Source of the DNA: Devosia ginsengisoli
GTDB lineage: Bacteria > Pseudomonadota > Alphaproteobacteria > Rhizobiales > Devosiaceae
Direction of reading: 5' to 3'
Length of the DNA: 64,000 nt
Assembly (NCBI RefSeq): GCF_007859655.1
Contig: NZ_CP042304.1
Span: forward strand, 558,001-622,000
Part shown: positions 31,374-40,746 of the stretch, piece after piece
Layout of the letters: the number at the start of each line of letters is the position of its first letter
How positions within the stretch are numbered: position 1 is the first letter of the stretch
Notes under the pieces: generated by a model
What the model was told of the DNA's origin: nothing
What the model saw: the letters and a program-made list of their open reading frames with translations, nothing else
Database searches by the model: none
Position numbers and translations under genes: made by a program

Positions 31374-33389
31374 CTATTCGGCTGGTTGAGCGCTCGGCGC
31401 CGCGGCGATATTACGCTCTTCATGCGCATGGGCAGGTTTTTTGCCCATGGGTAGCAGGCGTGCCGAATTGAGAATGAAGGCCAGTTCCGAGCCGGTATGG
31501 ATCATGACCGCCAGCACCGGGCCGACAAACCCGGTCATGACGAGCAGGATCCCGATCGCGTCGATGACAACTGTGCCCGCGAAGTTGAACCAGATCACGC
31601 GCCGGGTCCGCCGCGCCAGCGCGACCGTCTCCACGAAGCGCTCGAGATCGTTTCCGAGCAGGACGATATCGGCTTGCTCCCGAGCCACGGCCGTGCCGGA
31701 GCCCATGGCAACACCGACATTGGCGGCCGCCAAGGCCAGTGTATCGTTGACCCCGTCGCCGACCATTGCCACTGCGGCGTTGCTGGCCACCAGCGTCTTG
31801 ATGTGTTCGAGCTTCTGCTCGGGCAGCAGGCGTGAGCGGACGTCGGCAATGCCGAGTTGCGCCGCCACAGCGTCGGCAACCTCTGCCGTGTCGCCTGTGA
31901 GCAAGACGGTGCGAATGCCCATCTCGCGCAGCGCGCTGACGGCGCGTGCCGCTTCGGGCCGCACCGTATCGGCGACGCTGATGCTGCCCAGATAGCGCCC
32001 GCCACGCGACACATGGATCGGGGTCGATCCGCGCGGCAGCTCGCCGGCTTGGACGGAGACCGAATTCTCCAATAGCCAGTCGCGATTGCCCACCAGCACC
32101 CGCTCGCCCTGACTGACCGCAGCAATGCCGCGTCCCGCCGTGTAGGAGAATGTCTCCGGCTCCGCGATGGTGATGCCGCGCGCTTGCGCTAGGCCGATGA
32201 CGGCCTTGCCCAGGGGATGCTCGGAGCGCAGCTCGGCCATCGTGGCGGCGGCCAGCAGGTCGCCTTCCTCTATGCCGTCGGCGGGGTGTATCGCAACGAC
32301 TTCGGGCTTGCCGAAGGTCAGCGTTCCCGTCTTGTCGAGCACCACGGTGTCGACGACTCCAAGAGTTTCGAGATGCGCGCCCCCCTTGACGATGGCGCCC
32401 AGCCGCGCGGCGCGTCCTATGGCCCCAAGAATGGCCAGCGGCGTTCCCGCCGCAACGCCGCAGGCGCCGGCGACGACGATAACCGAAATGGTGGAATTCA
32501 CGTCGCCCTTGGATATCCAGTATTCAAGGACGGCAAAGGCCAGCGCGACATAGACGATATAGGCCGCCAGCCGGTCGGACAGATGCTGGATGGGTGCCCG
32601 CGACCGTTCGGCCTGCTCGATGGTCTCGATGATGCGGCCATAGCTGGTGTCCTTGCCGATGGAGCGCGCATCGATTTCCAGCGCGCCGGAGCGGTTGATG
32701 CTGCCGGCATAGACGTGGTCGTCCACCAGCTTTTCGATGGGCATCGACTCCCCGGTAATGCGGGATTCATCGACATGCGAACTGCCACCAATCACTCGTC
32801 CATCAACGGGGATCAGTGCGCCGGGAGCCACCAGAACGATATCCCCCGGCCGCAGCGTGCTGCTGTCCACTTCGGCGATCTGCCCGTTTCGGCGCACCGA
32901 CACCTGCCTTGGCAGGAGTTCCAGCAGATTGCGGATGGCGCGCCGACCACGCTCCAGCGTCATGCCCTCCAGCACCTCTGCCACCAGCACGAAGAAGGTA
33001 ATGATCAGCGCCACGAAGAAGTAGCCGGTATAGGCCGCGGCCAGGATGGCGATGCCCATGGACAGTTCCATGGTCATCTTGCGCCGAAGGATGCTTTCCC
33101 ATGCCTCCTCCAGCAAGGGCCAGCCGCCGATGACGATGCCGGCCAGGGCCCACCAGCTGAACGGCAGGAAGACCTGGTCCCCAATCATCAGCAGCGGCGG
33201 GTTGGCGTCGGGCCACTGGAAATGGACAGCGACCGCGCAGAGCGCGACGAAGGCAATGCGGACGCCCATCAGCCAGTCGAAGGCGTGGTGATGGTGGCCA
33301 TCATGGTCGTCATGGTCATGGTCGTTATGGTCGTCGTGGTGATGATGACCATGGTCGTGATGCCGATGGTCTGCAGCGTGGTCTGACAT
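31374..33389 (-). CDS. P1B-type heavy-metal ATPase with His-rich N-terminus and unusual metal-site motif
   Basis: A protein of 671 residues. The first 36 residues contain 17 histidines in an Asp/His run, a likely metal-sensing tail. P-type motifs are ITGESMP, DKTGTLTFGKP, the SEHPLGKA motif of heavy-metal pumps and GDGVNDTLALAAANVGVAMG. The membrane metal site, normally CPC, SPC or similar followed by A-L-x-x-x-TP, reads GACGVAAGTPLAI: the second cysteine is kept but the proline is lost. The eighth helix has VIDAIG and HTGSE, nearer to the HEGGT of the cobalt/iron P1B-4 group than to ZntA. It probably exports a divalent metal such as Co, Fe or Zn. SD GGGAGGAG precedes the ATG. Confidence 0.85.
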   Translation of the reverse strand: MSDHAADHRHHDHGHHHHDDHNDHDHDDHDGHHHHAFDWLMGVRIAFVALCAVAVHFQWPDANPPLLMIGDQVFLPFSWWALAGIVIGGWPLLEEAWESILRRKMTMELSMGIAILAAAYTGYFFVALIITFFVLVAEVLEGMTLERGRRAIRNLLELLPRQVSVRRNGQIAEVDSSTLRPGDIVLVAPGALIPVDGRVIGGSSHVDESRITGESMPIEKLVDDHVYAGSINRSGALEIDARSIGKDTSYGRIIETIEQAERSRAPIQHLSDRLAAYIVYVALAFAVLEYWISKGDVNSTISVIVVAGACGVAAGTPLAILGAIGRAARLGAIVKGGAHLETLGVVDTVVLDKTGTLTFGKPEVVAIHPADGIEEGDLLAAATMAELRSEHPLGKAVIGLAQARGITIAEPETFSYTAGRGIAAVSQGERVLVGNRDWLLENSVSVQAGELPRGSTPIHVSRGGRYLGSISVADTVRPEAARAVSALREMGIRTVLLTGDTAEVADAVAAQLGIADVRSRLLPEQKLEHIKTLVASNAAVAMVGDGVNDTLALAAANVGVAMGSGTAVAREQADIVLLGNDLERFVETVALARRTRRVIWFNFAGTVVIDAIGILLVMTGFVGPVLAVMIHTGSELAFILNSARLLPMGKKPAHAHEERNIAAAPSAQPAE

Positions 33390-33476
33390 GGTACTCCTCC
33401 CGCCGCTGCTCGTGGCGCGGCTTTGCAGGATACTTCATGCCGACCAGGGCTCCGGCACAACCGGCTCCATGCAGGC

Positions 33477-33507
33477 TTTGTGCCGGACTTCGTACGTTTC
33501 GTGCAGG
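33477..33507 (+). promoter_or_regulatory. Possible degenerate direct-repeat operator upstream of the P1B ATPase
   Basis: TTTGTGCCGG and, 21 bp on, TTTCGTGCAGG, with cores at 33481 (TGCC) and 33502 (TGCA). The second half lies in a palindrome TTTCGTGC-AG-GCACGAAA. The orientation is away from the ATPase gene at 33389, and there is no plus-strand gene nearby. A further ATGCAGG lies at 33469. Weaker than the other sites. Confidence 0.3.
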
Positions 33508-33634
33508 CACGAAAAAGAAGTTGCTGCCGCACGTCGAATTCCGCGCGATATCGCCGCCGTCCGCAGGCCATGCAGCAATTAGGCCCGCTCTTCGTATTCG
33601 AGGGTCGCAGCGGCGAGGAATTCTGGACGAGCTG

Positions 33635-35080
33635 TCAAGTGCTGAACCGCGCCAACCGTAAACGCAGCTTGAGCGCGAAATTACGGGTTGCCTTTGGGTT
33701 GAGCGCAGCATTGAGCGCGAGAAAGACCGCGCCGCCTGCCGTGCCGCCCGCCATGAGATGAACGATCGGCCAGGCCTCGCCGATGGAGGCACTTGCGAAA
33801 TATGCCGCCAATCCTGAAGCGGCGGCGATTGCGAGCGACTGTCCGGCACTCTGCCACGGTATTGGTATCGGCGTGAGGCGTCGGCTGATGAACACCGTGA
33901 TAGTCAGACTGGTCAATGTACCACCGGCCAGAGCCAGAGCCGCGCCGATCTCGACGAGTTGGGGAATGAGCAGGATCGAAAGGCCGATGGTGACGATGGA
34001 GGCCGCTCCATCGATATAGACGAGGAGCCAGGGGCGCTTATGCGCGTGGATAACGTTGGCGAAGGCAAAGCTGCCGATATTGGAGAACAGTACCGACGCG
34101 GCGATGATTGGAAAAAGCACCGCCACCTGTCTGTGATAGTCGGCCGGCAGGACCAGGGCGGCAATGTCGCTGCTGAGCGCGACCAGAAGCGCCGCGACAG
34201 GCAGGCAGAGCCGTAAGATGAGCGCCAGCATCTCCGAGAGATAGGAAGCAGCAGCATCCGGCCCTATCGTGTCAAAGCGGCTGACCATTTCAGGAAACGC
34301 GCCCATCTGGACTGCGTTGGAAACCATATCGATGGGCTGCCGGGCAAGGGCATAGGCCACGGCAAAGATAGCAACGGCACCCGCGTCATAGTAGGCATTG
34401 AGGAACAGACGTTCGCCATTGTTTACACCAAAGCTGACCACCGCCATGATCACCAGCGGGGTGCCGAAAGCGATAAATTCGCGATAGGTGAAACGGGACG
34501 GGCCCGGCACGACGTTGCGGAGCGCAACTGCCGCAGCCGCAAGCCCGGCAAGCAGCGTGCCGGCGCTGGACCCTAGGGAAACCACCGTGAAGGTTGCCGG
34601 AAAGACGAGCAGCGCCAGAACGGGCAGGCCAAGCTGCAGCACCGAGCGCAGGAATTCGAGAAGGGAATAGGCCGAGTGACGCTGCTGCATCTGCAGCACG
34701 GTGAGGGCAAGGCGGCCAATGGCGCCGACGACCAGATAGGTGGCGACTGCCGTGGCAAATTCCGCCCAGCGGTCCGGAGCCACGAACCGTGCGGCCGTGA
34801 TGGAAACCGCAACGCCCAGAACCGTGGTGAGCACCAGAACACGACCGGCCACGACCAGACTGCCGCGAGAAATTCTGCCCTTGCCGCCCAGACGCAATAG
34901 AGAAATACGCAGCCAGTTGGTGACCGCAACATCGGTCATCTCGCCGATGGTGACCACCAGTGTCAGAAGCCCGTATTCGGTCTGATCGAGCAGGCGAGTA
35001 GCAATGACGATCAGCAGCAGCGCCGACAGGCGCGTGAACAAGATCGCCGGGGCATAGATGACGGTGGAGCGCAACAGCAT
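33635..35080 (-). CDS. Polysaccharide flippase (Wzx/MATE-type exporter)
   Basis: A protein of 481 residues with about twelve hydrophobic helices, beginning MLLRSTVIYAPAILFTRLSAL, and the LLDQTEYGLLTLVVTIGE segment that resembles the YG-x-x-x-x-x-x-x opening of the polysaccharide-synthesis (PST) flippases. It would move lipid-linked repeat units across the inner membrane. It is the first gene at the left edge of the exopolysaccharide locus and divergent from the glycosyltransferase gene at 35226 across an AT-rich region. The family is clear; the substrate is not. Confidence 0.82.
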   Translation of the reverse strand: MLLRSTVIYAPAILFTRLSALLLIVIATRLLDQTEYGLLTLVVTIGEMTDVAVTNWLRISLLRLGGKGRISRGSLVVAGRVLVLTTVLGVAVSITAARFVAPDRWAEFATAVATYLVVGAIGRLALTVLQMQQRHSAYSLLEFLRSVLQLGLPVLALLVFPATFTVVSLGSSAGTLLAGLAAAAVALRNVVPGPSRFTYREFIAFGTPLVIMAVVSFGVNNGERLFLNAYYDAGAVAIFAVAYALARQPIDMVSNAVQMGAFPEMVSRFDTIGPDAAASYLSEMLALILRLCLPVAALLVALSSDIAALVLPADYHRQVAVLFPIIAASVLFSNIGSFAFANVIHAHKRPWLLVYIDGAASIVTIGLSILLIPQLVEIGAALALAGGTLTSLTITVFISRRLTPIPIPWQSAGQSLAIAAASGLAAYFASASIGEAWPIVHLMAGGTAGGAVFLALNAALNPKATRNFALKLRLRLARFST

Positions 35081-35225
35081 GGTGAAACTTTAGATATTTC
35101 CGCCGCTACCGAACAGGACTTCCACCTGGTAATGTAAATTCTCACATTTTGAATAAAATTTTAGGCGTAAACCCCATATTGCTCTTCTTCTTCTGGGTCG
35201 TGATTTGCTGCATTAAGGTCGGGGC
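35081..35225. promoter_or_regulatory. AT-rich divergent promoter region of the polysaccharide locus
   Basis: A 145-bp gap between divergent flippase and glycosyltransferase genes. Positions 35130-35170 are markedly AT-rich, with GAATAAAATTTTAGG. A similar AAATTTTA stretch lies in the gap before wecB (49620-49650). AT-rich DNA of this type is what MucR/Ros-type regulators bind at exopolysaccharide promoters in related bacteria; no specific site can be proven here. Confidence 0.35.
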
Positions 35226-36377
35226 ATGACGCAGAATTTTCAAATGACTCGTCCCTTGCATGTCATTGTTGCGACGCCATCGGGTACGACGGGCCAGGGC
35301 GGGATCGACCGCATTATGGGAACGCTCAAACAGGCGCTGATCGACTCGGACGAGAAGACGATGAACGTGCGTTTCCTGGAAAGCCGAGGATCAGGAAACG
35401 TCTGGCTCTCGCCGTTCCAGATGCTACGGTTTTGTGGCACCATGTTCGCATTGAAAAAGCGCGGTGAGCTCGATGTAGTCCACATCAATCTCTCGCAGAA
35501 GGGCAGCACGTATCGCAAGATGGTGATTGCCTGCGCCGCGCACCTGCTTGGAGTGCCCTACGTACTGCATCTGCATGGTGCCGAATACCAGACTTTCTGG
35601 AAGGCAAGCGGGCCCGGAAGCATGGCGATCCGCGCCCTGTTTGAAGGCGCGGCCAATGTGGTGGTGCTTGGCACGGTCTGGCGGGATTTCATCCTGAGCC
35701 GGACGCGTGACATCGGCGATCGCGTTACCATCGTGCCCAATGCCAGTGCGCCACCGACGCTGCCTCATATCGGCGGTGGCGAGGGGGTGCATATCCTGTT
35801 TCTGGGCCGTCTCGGCGACCGTAAGGGTGTTCCCCAGCTCTGCGAGGCGCTTGGCCGCATGCAGGGCAACCCGGCCTGGCGGGCAACCATTGCCGGCGAC
35901 GGCAATGTCGACGCTGTGCGAAACGCCATCAGCCAAATGGAGCTGGCCGATAGGGTGGATATTCCCGGATGGGTCGGACCACAGCGCGTGGCGGAGTTGC
36001 TGTCGAGCGCTGATATTCTGGTGCTGCCTTCCTTTGCCGAAAACCTGCCTGTCTCCGTCATCGAAGGCATGGGGTCTGGCCTTGCAATTGTCACCACGCC
36101 GGTTGGTGCCGTCAGGGATATCATCGCCGATGAACATTCCGGCCTTCTGGTTTCGCCCGGAGACGTCGAGGCACTGACCAAGGCATTGGTGCGGCTGGTC
36201 GATGATCCCGACCTCCGCCGGCGTCTCGGCGAGGCTGCCCGCGCGACGCATCGCGACCGGCTTCATCCGGCGATCTTTGCCGACTCGATATGCAAGGTCT
36301 GGCGCCATGTGGCGGCACGGCAGAGATCGACCAGCGCTCTGGAGGTTGGCCGGATCACGGAAGCGGAAAGCAAATGA
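35226..36377 (+). CDS. Glycosyltransferase family 4
   Basis: A protein of 383 residues of GT-B fold. The N-terminal domain has GTTGQGGIDRIMG near residue 19 and VLHLHGAEYQTFW near 117. The C-terminal domain has the FLGRLGDRKGVPQLCEA and DILVLPSFAENLPVSVIEGMGSG motifs with the EX7E arrangement of GT4 enzymes. It would add a sugar to the growing lipid-linked repeat unit in the cytoplasm. An alternative ATG lies at 35244. The gene is followed by the convergent GH5 gene 30 bp on. Confidence 0.88.
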   Translation: MTQNFQMTRPLHVIVATPSGTTGQGGIDRIMGTLKQALIDSDEKTMNVRFLESRGSGNVWLSPFQMLRFCGTMFALKKRGELDVVHINLSQKGSTYRKMVIACAAHLLGVPYVLHLHGAEYQTFWKASGPGSMAIRALFEGAANVVVLGTVWRDFILSRTRDIGDRVTIVPNASAPPTLPHIGGGEGVHILFLGRLGDRKGVPQLCEALGRMQGNPAWRATIAGDGNVDAVRNAISQMELADRVDIPGWVGPQRVAELLSSADILVLPSFAENLPVSVIEGMGSGLAIVTTPVGAVRDIIADEHSGLLVSPGDVEALTKALVRLVDDPDLRRRLGEAARATHRDRLHPAIFADSICKVWRHVAARQRSTSALEVGRITEAESK

Positions 36378-36407
36378 CCGTGCCGCTGCGCCCGATTTAA
36401 GGCTGGG

Positions 36408-37664
36408 CTATCGGGCTTGGCTGAGGCCCAATGCCTGCAGCAGATCGGGATCCGCCTCGGCCGATCCCTCGGGCAGAATGACGGACATGCCATAGGGGTT
36501 CGAATATTCCCAGATCGACCAGGGTATGCCGAAACGCTCGGCCCCTTTGCGCAAGGCGGTGAGATAGCGCAGCCGATCCACGTTATGTGCGCCCATGCGC
36601 CCATCCGGCGTCATGAGAATGGTGCCAAATTCGCCCATGAAGAGCCGTTCGGTCGGGATATCGTGTTCTTCAGCCCATCGCACGGCCTGGTCGAGCAATG
36701 CATCGAGCTGCGCCTGTCCGGCATCGGCCGCAAAATAATCCGCGGCGATCTTTTGGAAAGCGGCCAGATTGAGCGCCTGGACAACAGGATCCACATTATC
36801 TGCCTGCATGCGCGCTTTCAGTTCAGCGATTGACCTCGTCAGGCTCCCCGTGGCCGCCGGCCAGGGCAAGCCGGACACAAAGCCGTCCGGATCGTCCGAC
36901 CGCTGATGGGTAAAGCTGTGTGGCTGGTACATGTGGAAGCTGTAGCGGATGCTCGGGTCGTCAAAGCTAGGGTCGAGATCGATAAGGCCGGCGATACTGC
37001 CCCCGCAAGCACCAGTGGCAATGACAGTGAGGTCGGCCGAAACGGCGCGGATATCGGACACCACGGCGGCCATGATCTTTTGCCACTCACCCGAGCTGTC
37101 CGCTCCGCAAGGGTAGAAGCCAGGCTCGTTGAACGGTTCGAGGGCAACAGATGAGGTGCCGAACATCGCCAGCATTCCGGCGACATCGGCGACCATGCCA
37201 CGATAGCGCCTGGTCCCTTCACTGTTCGCGTTGCTATCCAGCCCGGCAAGGCTGTATTCGGGTTTCTGTCCTACGGCATGCAGGTCAAGCACCGCGGCAA
37301 GACCGGCGCCGGTGACTTGCCCTACCGCGGCCCTGAGCACGTCGAGGGCCTCCTGCCGCTTCGCCCCCTGCGTGGCCAGAAGCGGACCGGGGTCGACGGA
37401 CAGCCGCACGAAGTCAAAACCCATTTCACGGATACGTGTGAATTGATCGCCCGTTGGCCAGTCGGACAGCGGCCTGCCGCCGGAGAGCCATTCCTCGATC
37501 GAGCGGTACGGCGGCCAGCGGTAGCTACCGTCTTCTTCAAGCGGCGACCAGTTAAGCCATTCATGCACGCTCACACCGCGGCGCAGGGAAGGTCCGCTTT
37601 CCTGGGCAAAAGTCGCGGCGGCCAAGGTGAGGCTGGCAAGAAGGGCCAGAAACAGACGAACCAT
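36408..37664 (-). CDS. Exported glycoside hydrolase family 5 (cellulase-like)
   Basis: A protein of 418 residues with a signal peptide (MVRLFLALLASLTLAAATF, cleavage after AQ or nearby). The GH5 acid/base glutamate is in VALEPFNEPGF near residue 179 and the nucleophile glutamate in LFMGEFGTIL near 345. RGVSVHEWLNW at the mature N-terminus is also characteristic. Exopolysaccharide loci often carry such enzymes to trim or release the polymer in the periplasm. Beta-1,4-linked glucan or mannan is a reasonable but unproven substrate. Confidence 0.88.
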   Translation of the reverse strand: MVRLFLALLASLTLAAATFAQESGPSLRRGVSVHEWLNWSPLEEDGSYRWPPYRSIEEWLSGGRPLSDWPTGDQFTRIREMGFDFVRLSVDPGPLLATQGAKRQEALDVLRAAVGQVTGAGLAAVLDLHAVGQKPEYSLAGLDSNANSEGTRRYRGMVADVAGMLAMFGTSSVALEPFNEPGFYPCGADSSGEWQKIMAAVVSDIRAVSADLTVIATGACGGSIAGLIDLDPSFDDPSIRYSFHMYQPHSFTHQRSDDPDGFVSGLPWPAATGSLTRSIAELKARMQADNVDPVVQALNLAAFQKIAADYFAADAGQAQLDALLDQAVRWAEEHDIPTERLFMGEFGTILMTPDGRMGAHNVDRLRYLTALRKGAERFGIPWSIWEYSNPYGMSVILPEGSAEADPDLLQALGLSQAR

Positions 37665-37762
37665 GAAACCTCCAAATGGCGGGCTGATATTAACCGAATA
37701 GGCATGGAGGACGCAGGCATTTTGGTATCGTGGTGTATGGAGGCCAAAACAACAGGCATGCC

Positions 37763-39654
37763 GTGAACCTTAGCTGGTACTTCAATCGTCTGCGCAGCAT
37801 GGGACCTGCCGAAATCCTGCACCGCGTGCGGGAGAGGTGGCGCAAGACGGCTATAAAAAAACGGCACCAGGGATGGCACGGTTTTCCTTCTGCGCAGGCT
37901 CGGCCCATCTGGCAAAACCTGCATGCCAGGGTGATGTCCGCCTCACCGGGGCAGCGGGAGCAGATCGCGGCCTCGGCTGATGCTTTCCTATCAGGACGGT
38001 TTGAGGCGCTTGGGCAAACCTGGCCAGAGGCCGCCCTTGCTGCGCCCTACGACCAGCTGTGGCATCTCGATCCAGTCAGCCAGACGAGCTGGCCCGGTTC
38101 GGAAACCTATTGCTTTGACGTGCGGATCGACTATGGCGGCGGCAAGGGCGACATCAAATACGCTTGGGAAGTCAACAGGCTGCAGATTTTGCCTGTTCTG
38201 GCTGCCGATTATTGCCTGGACGGCACCTCGTCTCGCCTTTCGGCCATAGAAGAACTGCTGGCAAGTTGGTATGCCCACAATCCTCCTTTTCGCGGGATTG
38301 CCTGGATGTCGGGCATCGAGATTGCCCTGCGGGCCGTCAATATTCTCGCCATGCTCGACCTGGTGCAGGAAAAGCTTTCGCCGCAAACGCGCGAGCAGGC
38401 GACCCGGATCCTGGCGGCGAGCGCCCACTGGCTGGAGCATTTCCCCTCACACCATTCTTCCGCCAACAACCACCGCGTGGCTGAACTGGCTGGCCTCTAT
38501 CTAATCGCCTTGTTCCGCGACCAGATGACAGCCTCTTCAGGGGCCTCTGCCGAGCTACGCGCTGAACTGCAGAAGCAGATTTTGCGCGATGGCACGGGCG
38601 CCGAGCAGTCACCAACCTATGGGGCCTTTACCGCCGAGCTGGTGCTGCATTGCGCACAGGCCGCCCGAGAAAGGGGCGATCCTTTCCCGCAAGACACTGA
38701 CGACCGGTTGCGAGCCTTTGCCGACTTCATTTTCGTTCTGGGTGCGGGCCGATTTGGTGATGACGATGAGGGCAGGGTGGTCTGCCTGGGGCGCGAGGAC
38801 GATTATCCCATAACCGTCGCCAGTGCGATCAACCGCTATTGCGGTGGATCTCCCGTCACCCATGAGGATTTTCGCGCCCTTTTCTTTCCTGCGGCAGATT
38901 CCGGGCCCGACGCGTCGCCGGAAGGACTTTTCGTCTATCAAGAGGGGGGCTATCTCTATGGAGGAGAAGGCTCGGAGACCATCTGATAGGCTTGCGCTTC
39001 GATCATGGCCCCCTGGGATATCTTTCGATCGCCGCTCACGGACATGCCGATGCGCTGTCGCTGTGTCTTGATCTCGACGGTGAGCCGGTGCTGATCGATC
39101 CGGGCACCTATCTCTATGGCTCGGGCGGGAACTGGCGGAGCTGGTTCCGCTCGACGCCGGCGCACAACACGCTCAACATTGCGGGTCAGAGTCAGAGTGT
39201 TATGTCCGGGCCGTTCAACTGGTCGAGCAAGGCCAAAGCGCGGCTGATTGAACGTTCGGAGGAGCCCGACTGGCTTTGGGTGGCCGAGCACGATGGTTAT
39301 GAGAAGCGTTTTGGCGTTCGCCACCGGCGCGAGGTTGGCCATGACAGCGGCGCTATCCGGATCGTCGACCGACTGATCGGCCGGCACACTGATGTGGCGG
39401 AAATTGTCTGGCAGTGCGCGCCAGATATCGAGGTCGAGCTAACGGGAAATACGGCAGTATGTCGCCGCGCTGGCCAGGTCTGCCTGGCCATTGACCTGCC
39501 ACAAGGCACGGTATCCGTGACCCAAGGAGGCCCGCCATCGGGTGGCTGGGCATCGACGCGGTTTGGCACCAAGGTTCCTGCGGTGAGGATTGCCTGGCGC
39601 GGCAATGTCGGCGCGACCGGCGTCATGACGATTTTACGACCATTTTGCCGTTAA
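37763..39654 (+). pseudogene. Heparinase II/III-family protein, interrupted by a frameshift
   Basis: The first frame (about 37763-38986) encodes the N-terminal alpha/alpha toroid: NLSWYFNRLRSMGPAEILHRV near the start and FPSHHSSANNHRVAELAG in the middle. It ends abruptly after EGGYLYGGEGS. The second frame (about 38975-39654) begins GDHLIGLRFDHGPLGYL and contains SIAAHGHADALS and DPGTYLYGSGG, the hallmark C-terminal beta-sheet domain. Joined, they give one protein of about 630 residues, normal for the family. One added base near the GG at 38976 restores the frame. Heparinase-like lyases in polysaccharide loci cleave uronic-acid-containing polymers. It may be inactive here or simply mis-sequenced. 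The GTG at 37763 is the likeliest start but lacks a good ribosome site. Confidence 0.75.
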
Positions 39655-39744
39655 CTGAGATTTGGGTTGGCCGCCATTCGGGGGGAACGATCTGGTATGG
39701 CTTGTTTCAAACAAGGCTTACCTATTGATGGAGCCAACAATTCC

Positions 39745-40746
39745 ATGATTGCAGAACTCTTTGCAAAGATCGCAGACAAACTGTCGCCGGAAAATCTTGT
39801 TACCGGCGGCTTGCTGCTCCTGACTGCCTTGGGCAGTGCGCTCTGGGCCTATTGGCGCACGGTGGAGAAGAAGTCCTTATCGGAGTTCTTCGAGTTTGCT
39901 CTGCCCAAGGAAGTGATCTTGCACCCATCCGCCAAGGCGGATTTTCTGTTCTGGATCACCAAAAAGCTCATCATGCCTTTCCTGCTGATTCCGGCCGGCG
40001 TGATTTTTGTGGCCGCAGGGGCCTGGCTGGTCAATCAGAGCCTGGGCGCGCTGTTCAATATTCATGAGCCGCTATTGGGTGAGGCAGACCCGTTGGTCAT
40101 CGTTGTCTTCACGCTGACCATGCTGCTGGCCTATGACCTTTCCTATTACATCTACCACTATGCCCAGCATAAAATTCCCCTGCTTTGGGAACTACACAAG
40201 GTGCACCATTCGGCCGAAGTGCTGGTCGGTGTGACCAAGGATCGAGTGCATCCGCTCGACGATCTGATGAACCGCATTTGGGATGGTGTCATTCCGGGCA
40301 TCTGCTTTGGCATCTGGACTCTGATTGCCCTTGATCCCGTGGAAGTGACGGTCTTCGGCATCAATGTCTATGTCATCCGCAATATCCTGATGATGGATTT
40401 CGTGCGGCATACCCACTTCAAGATTTCCTTCGGAGCAATGGACAATGTGATCCTGAGTCCCCACTGGCACCAGCTGCATCACAGCGCCAACCCCAAGCAC
40501 TACGACAAGAATTTCGGGCTGCTGTTTTCCTTTTGGGACCGCATGTTCGGCACCGCCTGCGTCCCCGAGCCTGGCGAGGACTTCAAGTTTGGGCTGATGG
40601 ACAAGGATCATGCCGAGTATCAGTCACTGTTCGGTCTCTATATTCTGCCGCTCAAGAAAATGGCCCGGATCCTGTTGCTTCCCCTGGCACGGCTGCGGCG
40701 TCGGCCGGTGCAAGAGTTGCCCCGTGTCGAGGGCGAGCACAAATGA
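39745..40746 (+). CDS. Sterol desaturase/fatty acid hydroxylase-family membrane protein
   Basis: About 333 residues with several hydrophobic helices and the histidine clusters of the family: HYAQHK, HKVHHSAE, HTHFK and HWHQLHHSANP, which bind a di-iron centre for O2-dependent hydroxylation or desaturation. I chose the ATG at 39745 (GGAG 11 bp upstream); ATG at 39697 and TTG at 39667 are in frame. The stop overlaps the start of the acyltransferase-like gene by 4 bp. Within a polysaccharide locus it may modify a lipid carrier or acyl group; the substrate is unknown. Confidence 0.85.
   Translation: MIAELFAKIADKLSPENLVTGGLLLLTALGSALWAYWRTVEKKSLSEFFEFALPKEVILHPSAKADFLFWITKKLIMPFLLIPAGVIFVAAGAWLVNQSLGALFNIHEPLLGEADPLVIVVFTLTMLLAYDLSYYIYHYAQHKIPLLWELHKVHHSAEVLVGVTKDRVHPLDDLMNRIWDGVIPGICFGIWTLIALDPVEVTVFGINVYVIRNILMMDFVRHTHFKISFGAMDNVILSPHWHQLHHSANPKHYDKNFGLLFSFWDRMFGTACVPEPGEDFKFGLMDKDHAEYQSLFGLYILPLKKMARILLLPLARLRRRPVQELPRVEGEHK

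Noticed and set aside
33290..33375. Tandem short repeat (CATGGTCGT-like)
   Set aside because: It is the coding sequence of the His/Asp-rich N-terminus of the P1B ATPase, where codon repetition explains the pattern.
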